A stretch of 64,000 nucleotides of DNA from an uncultured Selenomonadaceae bacterium (GTDB taxonomy: Bacteria; Bacillota; Negativicutes; Selenomonadales; Selenomonadaceae): NCBI GenBank assembly GCA_905233135.1, contig CAJOCQ010000005.1:41083-105082 (forward strand). The letters run 5' to 3'. The notes beneath the pieces are model-generated. The model saw nothing but the letters and a program-made list of their open reading frames with translations, ran no database searches and was not told the DNA's origin. The position numbers and the translations under genes were made by a program. Of this stretch, positions 35,366 through 43,650 are shown piece after piece; position 1 is the first letter of the stretch, and the number at the start of each line of letters is the position of its first letter.

Positions 35366-37165
35366 TTGAAAAGCAGAATAAGAAATTTTTCAATCATAGC
35401 GCACATAGATCACGGCAAAAGCACGCTTGCCGACAGATTAATTGAAATGACAGGCACCGTTGAAAAGCGGGATATGTCGGAACAACTTTTGGATAATATG
35501 GAATTGGAAAGGGAACGCGGCATTACTATCAAGGCGCAGACTGTCCGCCTTAAGTACGTCGCGCAGGACGGCAACGAATACATTTTAAATTTGATTGACA
35601 CGCCCGGGCACGTCGATTTTACCTACGAAGTTTCGCGCAGTCTTGCCGCTTGCGAAGGCGCGTTGTTGGTAGTCGATGCAACTCAAGGCGTCGAGGCGCA
35701 AACTCTTTCAAATGTTTATCTTGCACTTGACCACGATTTGGAAATTATCCCCGTCATAAATAAAATTGACTTGCCGAGCGCGGATATTGAACGCGCCAAA
35801 ACTGAAATTGAAGAGGCGATTGGGCTTGACGCTTCAGACGCCGTTACTTGCAGTGCGAAAACAGGCGAAGGCGTAGAAAATATTCTTGAGGCGATTGTTA
35901 AAAAAATTCCGCCGCCTGAAAGTGATTCAAGCAAGCCGTTACAGGCGTTGATTTTCGATTCTTACTTTGATTCTTACAAGGGCGCGGTTGCGCACGTCCG
36001 CTTGATGAACGGCAAAATTAAAAAGGGCGATAAGCTGAAACTTATTGCAACGGGCAAAGAATTTGACTGTACGGAAATTGGAATTTTTTCGCCCGCAATG
36101 AATGAGGTTGCAGAATTGACGGCGGGCGAAGTCGGCTACATTTGCGGCAGTTTGAAAGATGTTCGAGATGTGCGCGTTGGCGACACCGTTACAACTTCAG
36201 AAAATCCTGCGCGAGCGTTGGAAGGTTACCGCGCGCCCGTGCCAATGGTTTTTTGCGGCTTGTACCCTACAGAAAGTGTTGACTACGATAATTTGAAAGA
36301 GGCGTTGGAAAAATTGCAACTCAATGACGCCGCGTTAGTTTATGAGCCTGAAACTTCAGCCGCCTTAGGTTTTGGTTTTCGTTGCGGCTTTTTGGGATTG
36401 TTGCATATGGACGTTATACAGGAACGCCTTGAACGCGAATACAATTTAAAACTTGTGACAACCGCGCCAAGTGTTGTTTATAAAGTTAATAAAACTAACG
36501 GCGAAATTTTGACGATTGACAATCCCGCCGCCCTTCCGCCGACAACAGAAATTAAATCCATTGAAGAACCAATCGTCAAGGCAACTGTAATTGTGCCGAG
36601 TGATTATATCGGCGCGGTTATGGAACTTTGCAGGGACAAGCGCGGCATTTATAAAAGTATGGATTATATTGACAAAACGCGCGTTATGATAACGTACGAA
36701 ATTCCGCTGAACGAAATTATTTATGACTTTTTCGATAAACTGAAATCAATGACGCGCGGCTATGCAAGCCTTGATTATGAGCCGTCAAGTTACGCGGAAT
36801 CTGATTTAGTCAAGCTGGATATTTTATTGAACGGCGATGTTGTTGACGCGCTAAGCTCCATTGTACACCGCACGCGCTCGGCGAAAGTCGGCAGAACTTT
36901 AGCTTTAAAATTAAAAAGAATTATCCCCGAACAACTTTTTGATATTCCCGTTCAAGCGGCAATAGGCGGGCGGATTATTGCGCGTGAAACTGTTAAGGCG
37001 CGGCGTAAAGATGTTTTGGCGAAATGTTACGGCGGCGACGTTTCACGCAAGCGCAAACTTTTGGAAAAGCAAAAGGAAGGCAAAAAGCGTATGAAAGCCG
37101 TTGGCAGTGTCGAATTGCCGCAAGAAGCTTTTATGGCTGTTTTGACAGTCAACGATGAGGTTTAA
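35366..37165 (+). CDS. lepA: Elongation factor 4 (LepA)
   Basis: 599 residues, full length. G1 AHIDHGKST (12-20), G2 RGITI, G3 DTPGHVDF, G4 NKID, and the LepA-specific C-terminal end with [45 protein letters not shown] ribosomal GTPase that can back-translocate ribosomes. TTG start after AAGGGAAG. Single gene. Confidence 0.96.
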   Translation: MKSRIRNFSIIAHIDHGKSTLADRLIEMTGTVEKRDMSEQLLDNMELERERGITIKAQTVRLKYVAQDGNEYILNLIDTPGHVDFTYEVSRSLAACEGALLVVDATQGVEAQTLSNVYLALDHDLEIIPVINKIDLPSADIERAKTEIEEAIGLDASDAVTCSAKTGEGVENILEAIVKKIPPPESDSSKPLQALIFDSYFDSYKGAVAHVRLMNGKIKKGDKLKLIATGKEFDCTEIGIFSPAMNEVAELTAGEVGYICGSLKDVRDVRVGDTVTTSENPARALEGYRAPVPMVFCGLYPTESVDYDNLKEALEKLQLNDAALVYEPETSAALGFGFRCGFLGLLHMDVIQERLEREYNLKLVTTAPSVVYKVNKTNGEILTIDNPAALPPTTEIKSIEEPIVKATVIVPSDYIGAVMELCRDKRGIYKSMDYIDKTRVMITYEIPLNEIIYDFFDKLKSMTRGYASLDYEPSSYAESDLVKLDILLNGDVVDALSSIVHRTRSAKVGRTLALKLKRIIPEQLFDIPVQAAIGGRIIARETVKARRKDVLAKCYGGDVSRKRKLLEKQKEGKKRMKAVGSVELPQEAFMAVLTVNDEV

Positions 37166-37288
37166 TTTCGATTTTAAAGCGTCAAATTTTAACGCTACGC
37201 GCCTTTAAAATTTCTTTTTGATATTTTATTGGAAAAATTTTTAAAGGGCGTTTATGGCAAATTTAGCAAAATTTAAGGAGTAGAAATT

Positions 37289-38941
37289 TTGGCAGAAAAA
37301 ATTGGAAAGTTCGGCGCGAGCGGCTTGCTCATAATGCTTGCCTGCAGCATCGTAATTTTAAAAAATACTTGGGATTTAAATAACGATGTTTGGTTTATTT
37401 TGAATTGCGGGCGGTACGTTGTTGAAACGGGAACAATTCCGCACGAAGAATTTGCAACAATGCACGAAGGTTTACATTACGTTATGGAACAATGGCTGAC
37501 GGCGGTTATTTTTTGGAAAGTTTTTGCCAATTTCGGCGCGAACGGCGTAATAGCTTTAACGTGGATTGTCGGATTTATTTTAATGTTCGTGTACTACCGC
37601 CTTTGCCTTTATATCAGCGGCGGCAACAAAAAAGTTTCGGTGTTGCTTTCAGTTTTTGTAAGCGGTTTAATTTCGCCGACATTTATTACAACGCGCCCGC
37701 AAATTTTTTCGACGCTGCTTTTTCTGATTGAAATTTTTTTATTGGAAAAATATTTCCGTGAAAGAAAAATTTGGACGCTCTGCGCGTTGCCTTTGCTGTC
37801 GATAATTTTAATAAATCTGCACGCGGCGTTATGGATAATGCTTTTAATTTTAGTTTTGCCGTTTATTGCCGAAAGTTTCATTTTAAATTTCAAAGATATT
37901 TCCACGCCGTTTTTGCCGCTGATACTTGCAGCGGCGGGAATTTTTTTGGCGGGATTTATCAATCCTTACGGCTTTGAGGCGATAAGTTTTCTTTTTGTTT
38001 CGTACAATCCCGAAATTCACTCGGGAATACTTGAACTTGCGCCGGCGAGTATAAAAAGTCCGTTCGGATTTGTAATTTTTTCAATGTGCGCGTTGCTGAT
38101 TGTTCTGTTTACGAAAAAAAAATTACCGTGGCGATATTTTTTTATGACATTCGGGATAATGATTTTGGGGTTGTACGCGCTTAGAAATTTATTTTTATTT
38201 TTTACAATATCAACGTTATCTCTTGCGTACGCCGCCAAAGATTGGCACCCCTTCGACAAAATTTTCAATTTGCGGCACAAATTATTTATCCCGCTGTTTT
38301 TGCTCTGCATTCCCGAAATTTATTTTATCTGTGCAAAGGCGGAAAATTCCATTTTGGAATTGCACTTGTTGACGAAAATAATTTTTGCGCTGTCGATAAT
38401 TTTTTTGATATGCTTTATATTTTTTTATCGCAATGAAGGCAAATTATTCAGCGAAGAAATTTTTATATTGCGGCGCAAGCCGTTAATTGCGCTTGCTACT
38501 TTGCAGATAATATTTTTCTTCACGTGGAAAATTTTTTCAATGCCAGTGCAACATTACGAACCTTACAAAGCGGCGGCAGATTTTTTACTGACCAAAAACC
38601 GCGCCGAAGATATAATTTTATGGACAGGCTTTACCAGCGGCGGCTACTTTGAATTTCGCGGGATTAAAAATTATATTGACGCGCGCCCCGAAATTTTCGC
38701 TCTGTCAAACAATCACAAAGAAGATATTATCGTTGAGTATTTTAAATTTCATAACGGCGAATTGGATCACAGGAAATTTTTTTCGCGCTACAACTTTACG
38801 CACATTTTTATAACGACTGAAGACCTTATACCCTATTTGATGATTTCGCAGGACAAGGAAAATTATCGCTTGCTTTACGAATACGACTTTCCAGGTTCAG
38901 ATGAAAAACACGGGCGAATTTTTGTCCCGGTGAAAAAATGA
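37289..38941 (+). CDS. Polytopic membrane protein, GT-C glycosyltransferase-like
   Basis: 550 residues with about ten to twelve membrane segments. The first loop has WDLNNDVWFILNCGRYVVETGTIPHEEF, which resembles the acidic first extracytoplasmic loop of GT-C enzymes that use polyprenyl-linked sugars, followed by the VMEQWL segment. The C-terminal 130 residues are soluble. Donor and acceptor unknown. TTG start after AAGGAG. Its last codon overlaps the ATG of hemW by 4 bases. Confidence 0.7.
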   Translation: MAEKIGKFGASGLLIMLACSIVILKNTWDLNNDVWFILNCGRYVVETGTIPHEEFATMHEGLHYVMEQWLTAVIFWKVFANFGANGVIALTWIVGFILMFVYYRLCLYISGGNKKVSVLLSVFVSGLISPTFITTRPQIFSTLLFLIEIFLLEKYFRERKIWTLCALPLLSIILINLHAALWIMLLILVLPFIAESFILNFKDISTPFLPLILAAAGIFLAGFINPYGFEAISFLFVSYNPEIHSGILELAPASIKSPFGFVIFSMCALLIVLFTKKKLPWRYFFMTFGIMILGLYALRNLFLFFTISTLSLAYAAKDWHPFDKIFNLRHKLFIPLFLLCIPEIYFICAKAENSILELHLLTKIIFALSIIFLICFIFFYRNEGKLFSEEIFILRRKPLIALATLQIIFFFTWKIFSMPVQHYEPYKAAADFLLTKNRAEDIILWTGFTSGGYFEFRGIKNYIDARPEIFALSNNHKEDIIVEYFKFHNGELDHRKFFSRYNFTHIFITTEDLIPYLMISQDKENYRLLYEYDFPGSDEKHGRIFVPVKK

Positions 38942-40029
38942 TTTACATACACATTCCTTTTTGCGTGCGCAAATGCAATTATTGCGCCTTCAATTCCAAA
39001 GTTTCAAACGGCGAAGAAATTTCCGCGTACGTTGACGCGCTGATTTCAGAAATAAAAAATTCTGCCGTTAAAAATTTTTCTACGCTATATTTTGGCGGAG
39101 GCACTCCAACGCTTTTAAAAATTTCGCAACTTGAAAAAATTCTTGACGAGCTGAAAATTTCTGACGCGGCAGAAATTACCATTGAGGCAAATCCCGGCAC
39201 TGTTGACGAAATTTATTTAAAGAATCTGCGCGAATTGGGATTTAACCGCTTAAGTTTGGGCGTGCAAAGTTTCAATGACGATTTACTGAAAATTTTGGGC
39301 AGGATTCACGATTCAAAAACCGCGCTTGAAACAATTCAAACTGCAAAAAAATTTTTTGATAATGTCAGCGTCGATTTAATGTACGGCTTGCCGCGCCAAA
39401 CTCTTGCAGATGTTCAAAACGCCGTTAAAATTGCCGTCGCGCAGGACGTGCAACACATTTCAATTTACGGCTTGGAAATTGAAGAGGGTACAAATTTCGG
39501 CAAGCAGTACGCCGCAGGAAAATTAATTTTGCCCGATAATGACGGCGAAATGTACGATTACATAACAGAAACTTTGCCGCGCTTGGATTTTCGCCGCTAT
39601 GAAATTTCAAACTTCGCCAAAAAAAATTTTGAAAGCCGTCACAATCTCGGCTATTGGACGGGCAAAAAATATTTCGGCTACGGTGCGGGCGCACATTCTT
39701 ACAACGGCGAAATGCGCACTTCAAATATTTGTGACGTTGCAACTTATATAAAAAAAATCCGCGCGGGCGAAAATGTTTCTTTGATTGAAGAAATTGTTTC
39801 GCCAAAGGCGGCAATGGAAGAATTTTGCTTTTTGGGTTTAAGGACTGCGGAAGGTTTAAGCGTTGAAAAATTTTATAAAAATTTCGGCGCAGATATTTAT
39901 GAAATTTACGGCGCGGTTATCGAAAAAAATTTAAAGTTGGGGTTGCTGAAAATTTCGAGCGGGCGAATTTTTTTGACGCCGCGCGGAATGAAATTCGGCA
40001 ACGTAGTTTTTACAGATTTTTTATTATAG
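38938..40029 (+). CDS. hemW: HemW-like radical SAM haem chaperone (coproporphyrinogen oxidase homologue)
   Basis: 363 residues. The radical SAM motif CxxxCxxC is at Cys9, Cys13 and Cys16 (FCVRKCNYCAF), followed by YFGGGTPTLL and the GVQSFN and YEISNFAKK blocks. The three-Cys motif without the extra Cys of HemN and the absence of a HemN C-terminal region fit HemW, a haem-trafficking protein. ATGA overlap with the membrane-protein gene upstream. Confidence 0.85.
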   Translation: MIYIHIPFCVRKCNYCAFNSKVSNGEEISAYVDALISEIKNSAVKNFSTLYFGGGTPTLLKISQLEKILDELKISDAAEITIEANPGTVDEIYLKNLRELGFNRLSLGVQSFNDDLLKILGRIHDSKTALETIQTAKKFFDNVSVDLMYGLPRQTLADVQNAVKIAVAQDVQHISIYGLEIEEGTNFGKQYAAGKLILPDNDGEMYDYITETLPRLDFRRYEISNFAKKNFESRHNLGYWTGKKYFGYGAGAHSYNGEMRTSNICDVATYIKKIRAGENVSLIEEIVSPKAAMEEFCFLGLRTAEGLSVEKFYKNFGADIYEIYGAVIEKNLKLGLLKISSGRIFLTPRGMKFGNVVFTDFLL

Positions 40030-40040
40030 GAGAAATTAGA

Positions 40041-41594
40041 ATGCAACCATTGGAAATTTACGCGGCGGCATTGGCTGAATACAGAAACAAAAATTACAAA
40101 GCAGCTCTCAAAACGCTTACAAAGTTTAACAAAATTGCGCCGAATTGGGAAAAAGCAATTTTATTGGAGGCGTACATTCGCCGCGATCAAAAATTATATT
40201 TGTCGGAAATTGAAATGCTGGAAAAATTTTTTAAAGTTATTGATATTTTTGAGGAAAAAGATTTGGCGGTTGACGCCTACAGTATGAAAGGTTCTGCGTT
40301 GCGAAATTTGGGCAAATCTGCAGAAGCGATAGATTATTTTATGAAATCTGCGCACTTGCACGAAGAACAGAGCGCAATTTGTACGGAAATTTCAAACGCA
40401 ATTTTCGCCGCAAATGACGTTGAAAATTTCACGGCGGCAGATTTTGAAAAACTTTACGCCGAATACAGAAAAAATCTTGCCGACATTCAGCCCTATGAAA
40501 ACATTTTTTACAATCATAAAAAATTGCGCATAGGTTATCTTTCTGCCGATTTTAAAAATCATCCCGTTATGCATTGGGCGTCCGCGTTGATTTTGGAACA
40601 CGATAAAAATAATTTTGAAATTTACTGCTACAGCACGGGAAAAGATTTTGACGCCGTAACGGCGCAAATAAAAAACGCCGTCGAATGTTGGCAAGATATT
40701 TCAGATTTCAATGACTATAATGCGGCAAGACTTATTCGCGCAGATGAAATTGACATTCTGTTTGACTTGTCGGGGCATACGAGCAATAACCGCCTGCCAA
40801 TTCTTGCGTACAAGCCTGCGCCCGTGCAAATTTCGGGGATTGGTTATATGAACAGTACCGGCTTAAATTGCGTGGATTATTTTTTGAGTGATGAAACTTG
40901 CGCGGCGAATATTGACGCAATGCAAAATTATTTCACTGAAAATTTTGTTTGTATGACGAACAGTCATTTTTGCTACACGCCGCTAAAGAATTTTCCTGCG
41001 CCGAAAAATCCTCCTTGTCTTTCAAACGGCTTTGTAACTTTCGGCTGCTTCAATAATTTCAGCAAGGTAACTGATTCAATGTTGACGGCGTGGAAAAAAA
41101 TTCTTGACGCCGTGCCTGAGTCTAAATTAATTCTCAAGCATAAAATTTTTGATACAGACGAAGGAAAAAATTTTGTTTCTGCGCGGTTAAAAAATCTTGG
41201 AATAAATCTTAAGCGCGTGGAAATGCGCGGCTTTTCGGCGGATTATCTGGAAGAGTACAACGAAATTGATATTGCGCTGGACACATTTCCCTATAACGGC
41301 GGCTTGACGACTTGCGAGGCGTTATATATGGGCGTGCCGGTCGTAACTTTGTACGGCGAGCGGCACAGTACAAGATTCGGCTTGAGCATTTTAAAAAATA
41401 TTGCGCTTGAAAAATTGGCGGCGGCGACTTTTGAAGAATATATAAGCCGCGCGGTTGCACTTGCTGCCGATAAGGATTTATTAAAAAATTTGCGTGAAAA
41501 TCTGCGCGAAGTTATGAAAAATTCGCCGTTAATGGACGCAAAAGCATATGTCAAGGAATTGGAAGAATTTTATATGGCGGCAGTTGAACAATAA
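40041..41594 (+). CDS. SPINDLY/OGT-type glycosyltransferase (GT41) with TPR-like N-terminus
   Basis: 517 residues. Residues 1 to about 120 are helical TPR-like repeats; the rest shows GHTSNNRLPILAYKPAPVQISGIGYMNSTGLN, FGCFNNFSKVT and DTFPYNGGLTTCEALYMGVPVVTLYG, the signature of GT41 O-GlcNAc transferase relatives. Bacterial members glycosylate proteins such as flagellins and adhesins on Ser/Thr. It lies 11 bases downstream of hemW with an AGGAGA site. Confidence 0.87.
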   Translation: MQPLEIYAAALAEYRNKNYKAALKTLTKFNKIAPNWEKAILLEAYIRRDQKLYLSEIEMLEKFFKVIDIFEEKDLAVDAYSMKGSALRNLGKSAEAIDYFMKSAHLHEEQSAICTEISNAIFAANDVENFTAADFEKLYAEYRKNLADIQPYENIFYNHKKLRIGYLSADFKNHPVMHWASALILEHDKNNFEIYCYSTGKDFDAVTAQIKNAVECWQDISDFNDYNAARLIRADEIDILFDLSGHTSNNRLPILAYKPAPVQISGIGYMNSTGLNCVDYFLSDETCAANIDAMQNYFTENFVCMTNSHFCYTPLKNFPAPKNPPCLSNGFVTFGCFNNFSKVTDSMLTAWKKILDAVPESKLILKHKIFDTDEGKNFVSARLKNLGINLKRVEMRGFSADYLEEYNEIDIALDTFPYNGGLTTCEALYMGVPVVTLYGERHSTRFGLSILKNIALEKLAAATFEEYISRAVALAADKDLLKNLRENLREVMKNSPLMDAKAYVKELEEFYMAAVEQ

Positions 41595-41603
41595 AAATTT
41601 CGG

Positions 41604-42362
41604 CTAAAAATTTTCCAAAGTCAAAGTAACGGGGCAATGGTCACTGCCAAAAATTTTATCTTCAATCGACGCGGCGGAAATTTTATCTGCAAGATTTTCT
41701 GAAACCAAAAAATAATCAATGCGCCACCCCGAATTATTTTCACGCGCCCTGCGAAAGTTCGACCACCACGAATAAATATTTTTCCTGTCGGGGTAAATAA
41801 ATCTGAAAGTGTCAATAAAGCCCACGCTTAAAAGTTCGGAAAATTTGCCGCGCTCGGCGTCGGTAAACCCTGCGCTTTGATGATTCGACGCGGGGTTTTT
41901 TAAATCAATTTCTGTATGTGCAACGTTTAAATCGCCGCAAATTATCACTGGTTTAACGGCGGCAAGATTTTTAACATAAGAGCGAAAATCATTTTCCCAA
42001 CGCAAACGATATTCAAGGCGTTCAAGTTCCCTGCGCGAATTTGGCGTGTATGTGTTGACGAAATAAAATTTTTCAAATTCCAAAGTTATAATGCGCCCTT
42101 CGTGGTCGTGTTCATCGATATTCAATCCATATTTTGCAGAAATTGGCTTAACGCGCGTAAAAATTGCCGTGCCGCTGTAACCTTTTTTTTCCGCGCTGTT
42201 CCAAAATTGCAAGTAGCCGTTCAATTCAATAATTGCCTGTTCGCGCAACATTCGCGTTTCTTGCAGGGCGAAAATATCTGCGTCAAGATTTTTAAAACTT
42301 TCCATAAAATTTTTTTTGAGGCAGGCGCGCAAGCCGTTTACATTCCACGATACAAATTTCAT
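41604..42362 (-). CDS. xth: Exodeoxyribonuclease III
   Basis: 252 residues. KFVSWNVNGLRA, ALQETR (metal-binding Glu), ICGDLNVAH, the WWSNFRRARENNSGWRIDYF block and closing GSDHCPVTL are the full ExoIII/APE signature. It removes abasic sites and 3' blocks. ATG at 42362 has AAGGAG 8 bases upstream. Convergent with the GT41 gene. Confidence 0.95.
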   Translation of the reverse strand: MKFVSWNVNGLRACLKKNFMESFKNLDADIFALQETRMLREQAIIELNGYLQFWNSAEKKGYSGTAIFTRVKPISAKYGLNIDEHDHEGRIITLEFEKFYFVNTYTPNSRRELERLEYRLRWENDFRSYVKNLAAVKPVIICGDLNVAHTEIDLKNPASNHQSAGFTDAERGKFSELLSVGFIDTFRFIYPDRKNIYSWWSNFRRARENNSGWRIDYFLVSENLADKISAASIEDKIFGSDHCPVTLTLENF

Positions 42363-42425
42363 TTGCAAAACTCCTTTTTGACAGATTATAAATTAATTTT
42401 TCCTGCTACGCTACGAAAATCTTTC

Positions 42426-42454
42426 TTGACATCCCGTCTCCCCCCCATTATGAT
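42426..42454 (+). promoter_or_regulatory. Probable promoter of GT32 gene
   Basis: TTGACA (42426-42431), a 17-base very C-rich spacer, TATGAT (42449-42454). The inferred start of transcription would be almost at the AGGAGGGG ribosome site, giving a very short leader. Confidence 0.5.
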
Positions 42455-42474
42455 ATGGAAAGGAGGGGAGTGCA

Positions 42475-43293
42475 ATGCAAATTTATACTTTTTGGGAACC
42501 GAGAGACCGTATGCCGTACTATATTCAACTTTGTATTGAAACTTGGAAAAAATTTTTGCCTGAAGCCGAAATTACAATTTTAGATTTTAGTAACGTTAAA
42601 AATTATATTGATATTGATATTTACGGAAAAAATTTACTTTCCGGCAGATTTAGTTTTATGTTAATTTCTGACGCCGTAAGAATAGCATTGATTGAAAAAA
42701 TTGGCGGGATTTGGCTTGACGCCGACACGATTCTTTTAAATAAATCAGCAAGAAAATATTTTTTGAGAGAGTATAATTATCAAATAAGCTTTTGGGGAAA
42801 TCCTAAAACAAAAAGCTATTTCACTTGCTATATAAATTCGGTAGCTCATTCTGAATGTATGCGCGTATGGCTTGATTTTGTAAAAAAACAAATTCGCAAT
42901 CTTACGCCGCAAACCGAAGTTACTTGGGATTATGTTTTGGGCAATATGATAAATGATTATCCCAAAACTCATCCCGAAGAAGTAAAAATTGTAGATTCAA
43001 ATTTAAATTTGCCTGAAACGTGGACTTTGAGCGAAGAAGTTTTAAAATCACCGCGTCAGGAAGATATTAATAAACGTATAGCGGCTTTTCAGAACTATTA
43101 TTTCAGACAACAAAAACATATTGAAGACGTGCCTACGGATATGCTGATATTGCATAATTCTTGGGTGCCGCCTGTTTTCAAAAATTTTAGCAAGGAAGAA
43201 TTTTTGCGTTGCAATTCCACTATGTCAAATATTTTAATGGCAACGTTGGATATGAAACGGGATCCAACTAAAAGCTTGATAACTTTTGCTTAA
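42475..43293 (+). CDS. GT32-like glycosyltransferase
   Basis: 272 residues. GGIWLDADT (78-85) holds the DxD metal site (Asp82, Asp84) after the SDAVRIALIEKI segment, as in GT32 enzymes that add sugars to capsule or other surface polymers. No signal peptide; probably acts in the cytoplasm. AAAGGAGGGG precedes the ATG. Base use is slightly more AT-rich than its neighbours. Single gene. Confidence 0.82.
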   Translation: MQIYTFWEPRDRMPYYIQLCIETWKKFLPEAEITILDFSNVKNYIDIDIYGKNLLSGRFSFMLISDAVRIALIEKIGGIWLDADTILLNKSARKYFLREYNYQISFWGNPKTKSYFTCYINSVAHSECMRVWLDFVKKQIRNLTPQTEVTWDYVLGNMINDYPKTHPEEVKIVDSNLNLPETWTLSEEVLKSPRQEDINKRIAAFQNYYFRQQKHIEDVPTDMLILHNSWVPPVFKNFSKEEFLRCNSTMSNILMATLDMKRDPTKSLITFA

Positions 43294-43370
43294 AAAATTT
43301 TTGTAATGCAAAGTTTGAAGTTGACGAATTTATTTTTTGAAGGTATAATTTTTTTTGGAAACTAAAAAAG

Positions 43371-43388
43371 CCCCGTATCTTTACGGGG
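43371..43388 (-). terminator. Rho-independent terminator of the small peptide gene
   Basis: CCCCGTA (43371-43377) pairs perfectly with TACGGGG (43382-43388) and on the minus strand is followed by CTTTTTTAG. It lies about 90 bases beyond the 26-residue peptide frame. A second hairpin (GAGCACC/GGTTGCTC, 43397-43420) lies between them. Confidence 0.85.
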
Positions 43389-43477
43389 ACATTTTCAGAG
43401 CACCAAGTAAGCGGTTGCTCAAGTAGATAGATTAAATTATTTGGGATTGTTCTTCAGCCGTTTGAGCTTTGCCGAGC

Positions 43478-43558
43478 TTAGGCGGCTGTTCCGCTTAATG
43501 CGACGAGAATTGCTCCGGCGATGACAATCACGCGGACGATAATCTTGATAATACGCAT
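43478..43558 (-). CDS. 26-residue hydrophobic peptide (possible type I toxin-like or membrane peptide)
   Basis: The frame encodes MRIIKIIVRVIVIAGAILVA followed by LSGTAA: Arg/Lys at the start, then one hydrophobic helix. A very strong AGGAGGTGA site lies 7 bases before the ATG, a good promoter (TTTACA-17-TATACT) lies upstream and a terminator downstream, so the gene is well supported although tiny. It points away from comEC. Single-helix peptides of this size with basic N-termini include type I toxins and holin-like peptides; an antisense partner was not identified. Confidence 0.65.
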   Translation of the reverse strand: MRIIKIIVRVIVIAGAILVALSGTAA

Positions 43559-43617
43559 AAGCTATCACCTCCTTTCGGAGAGTGATGCAACCGCCTACCG
43601 TTTAAGGCACTTCGTGA

Positions 43618-43646
43618 AGTATAACAAATTATTTTTGAGTTGTAAA
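43618..43646 (-). promoter_or_regulatory. Promoter of the small peptide gene
   Basis: On the minus strand TTTACA (43646-43641), a 17-base spacer and TATACT (43623-43618). It lies immediately upstream of the comEC start codon, so the two genes are divergent. The predicted leader of about 50 bases holds a small CTTCACGAAG palindrome and GCCT/AGGC hairpin. Confidence 0.7.
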
Positions 43647-43650
43647 GAAA

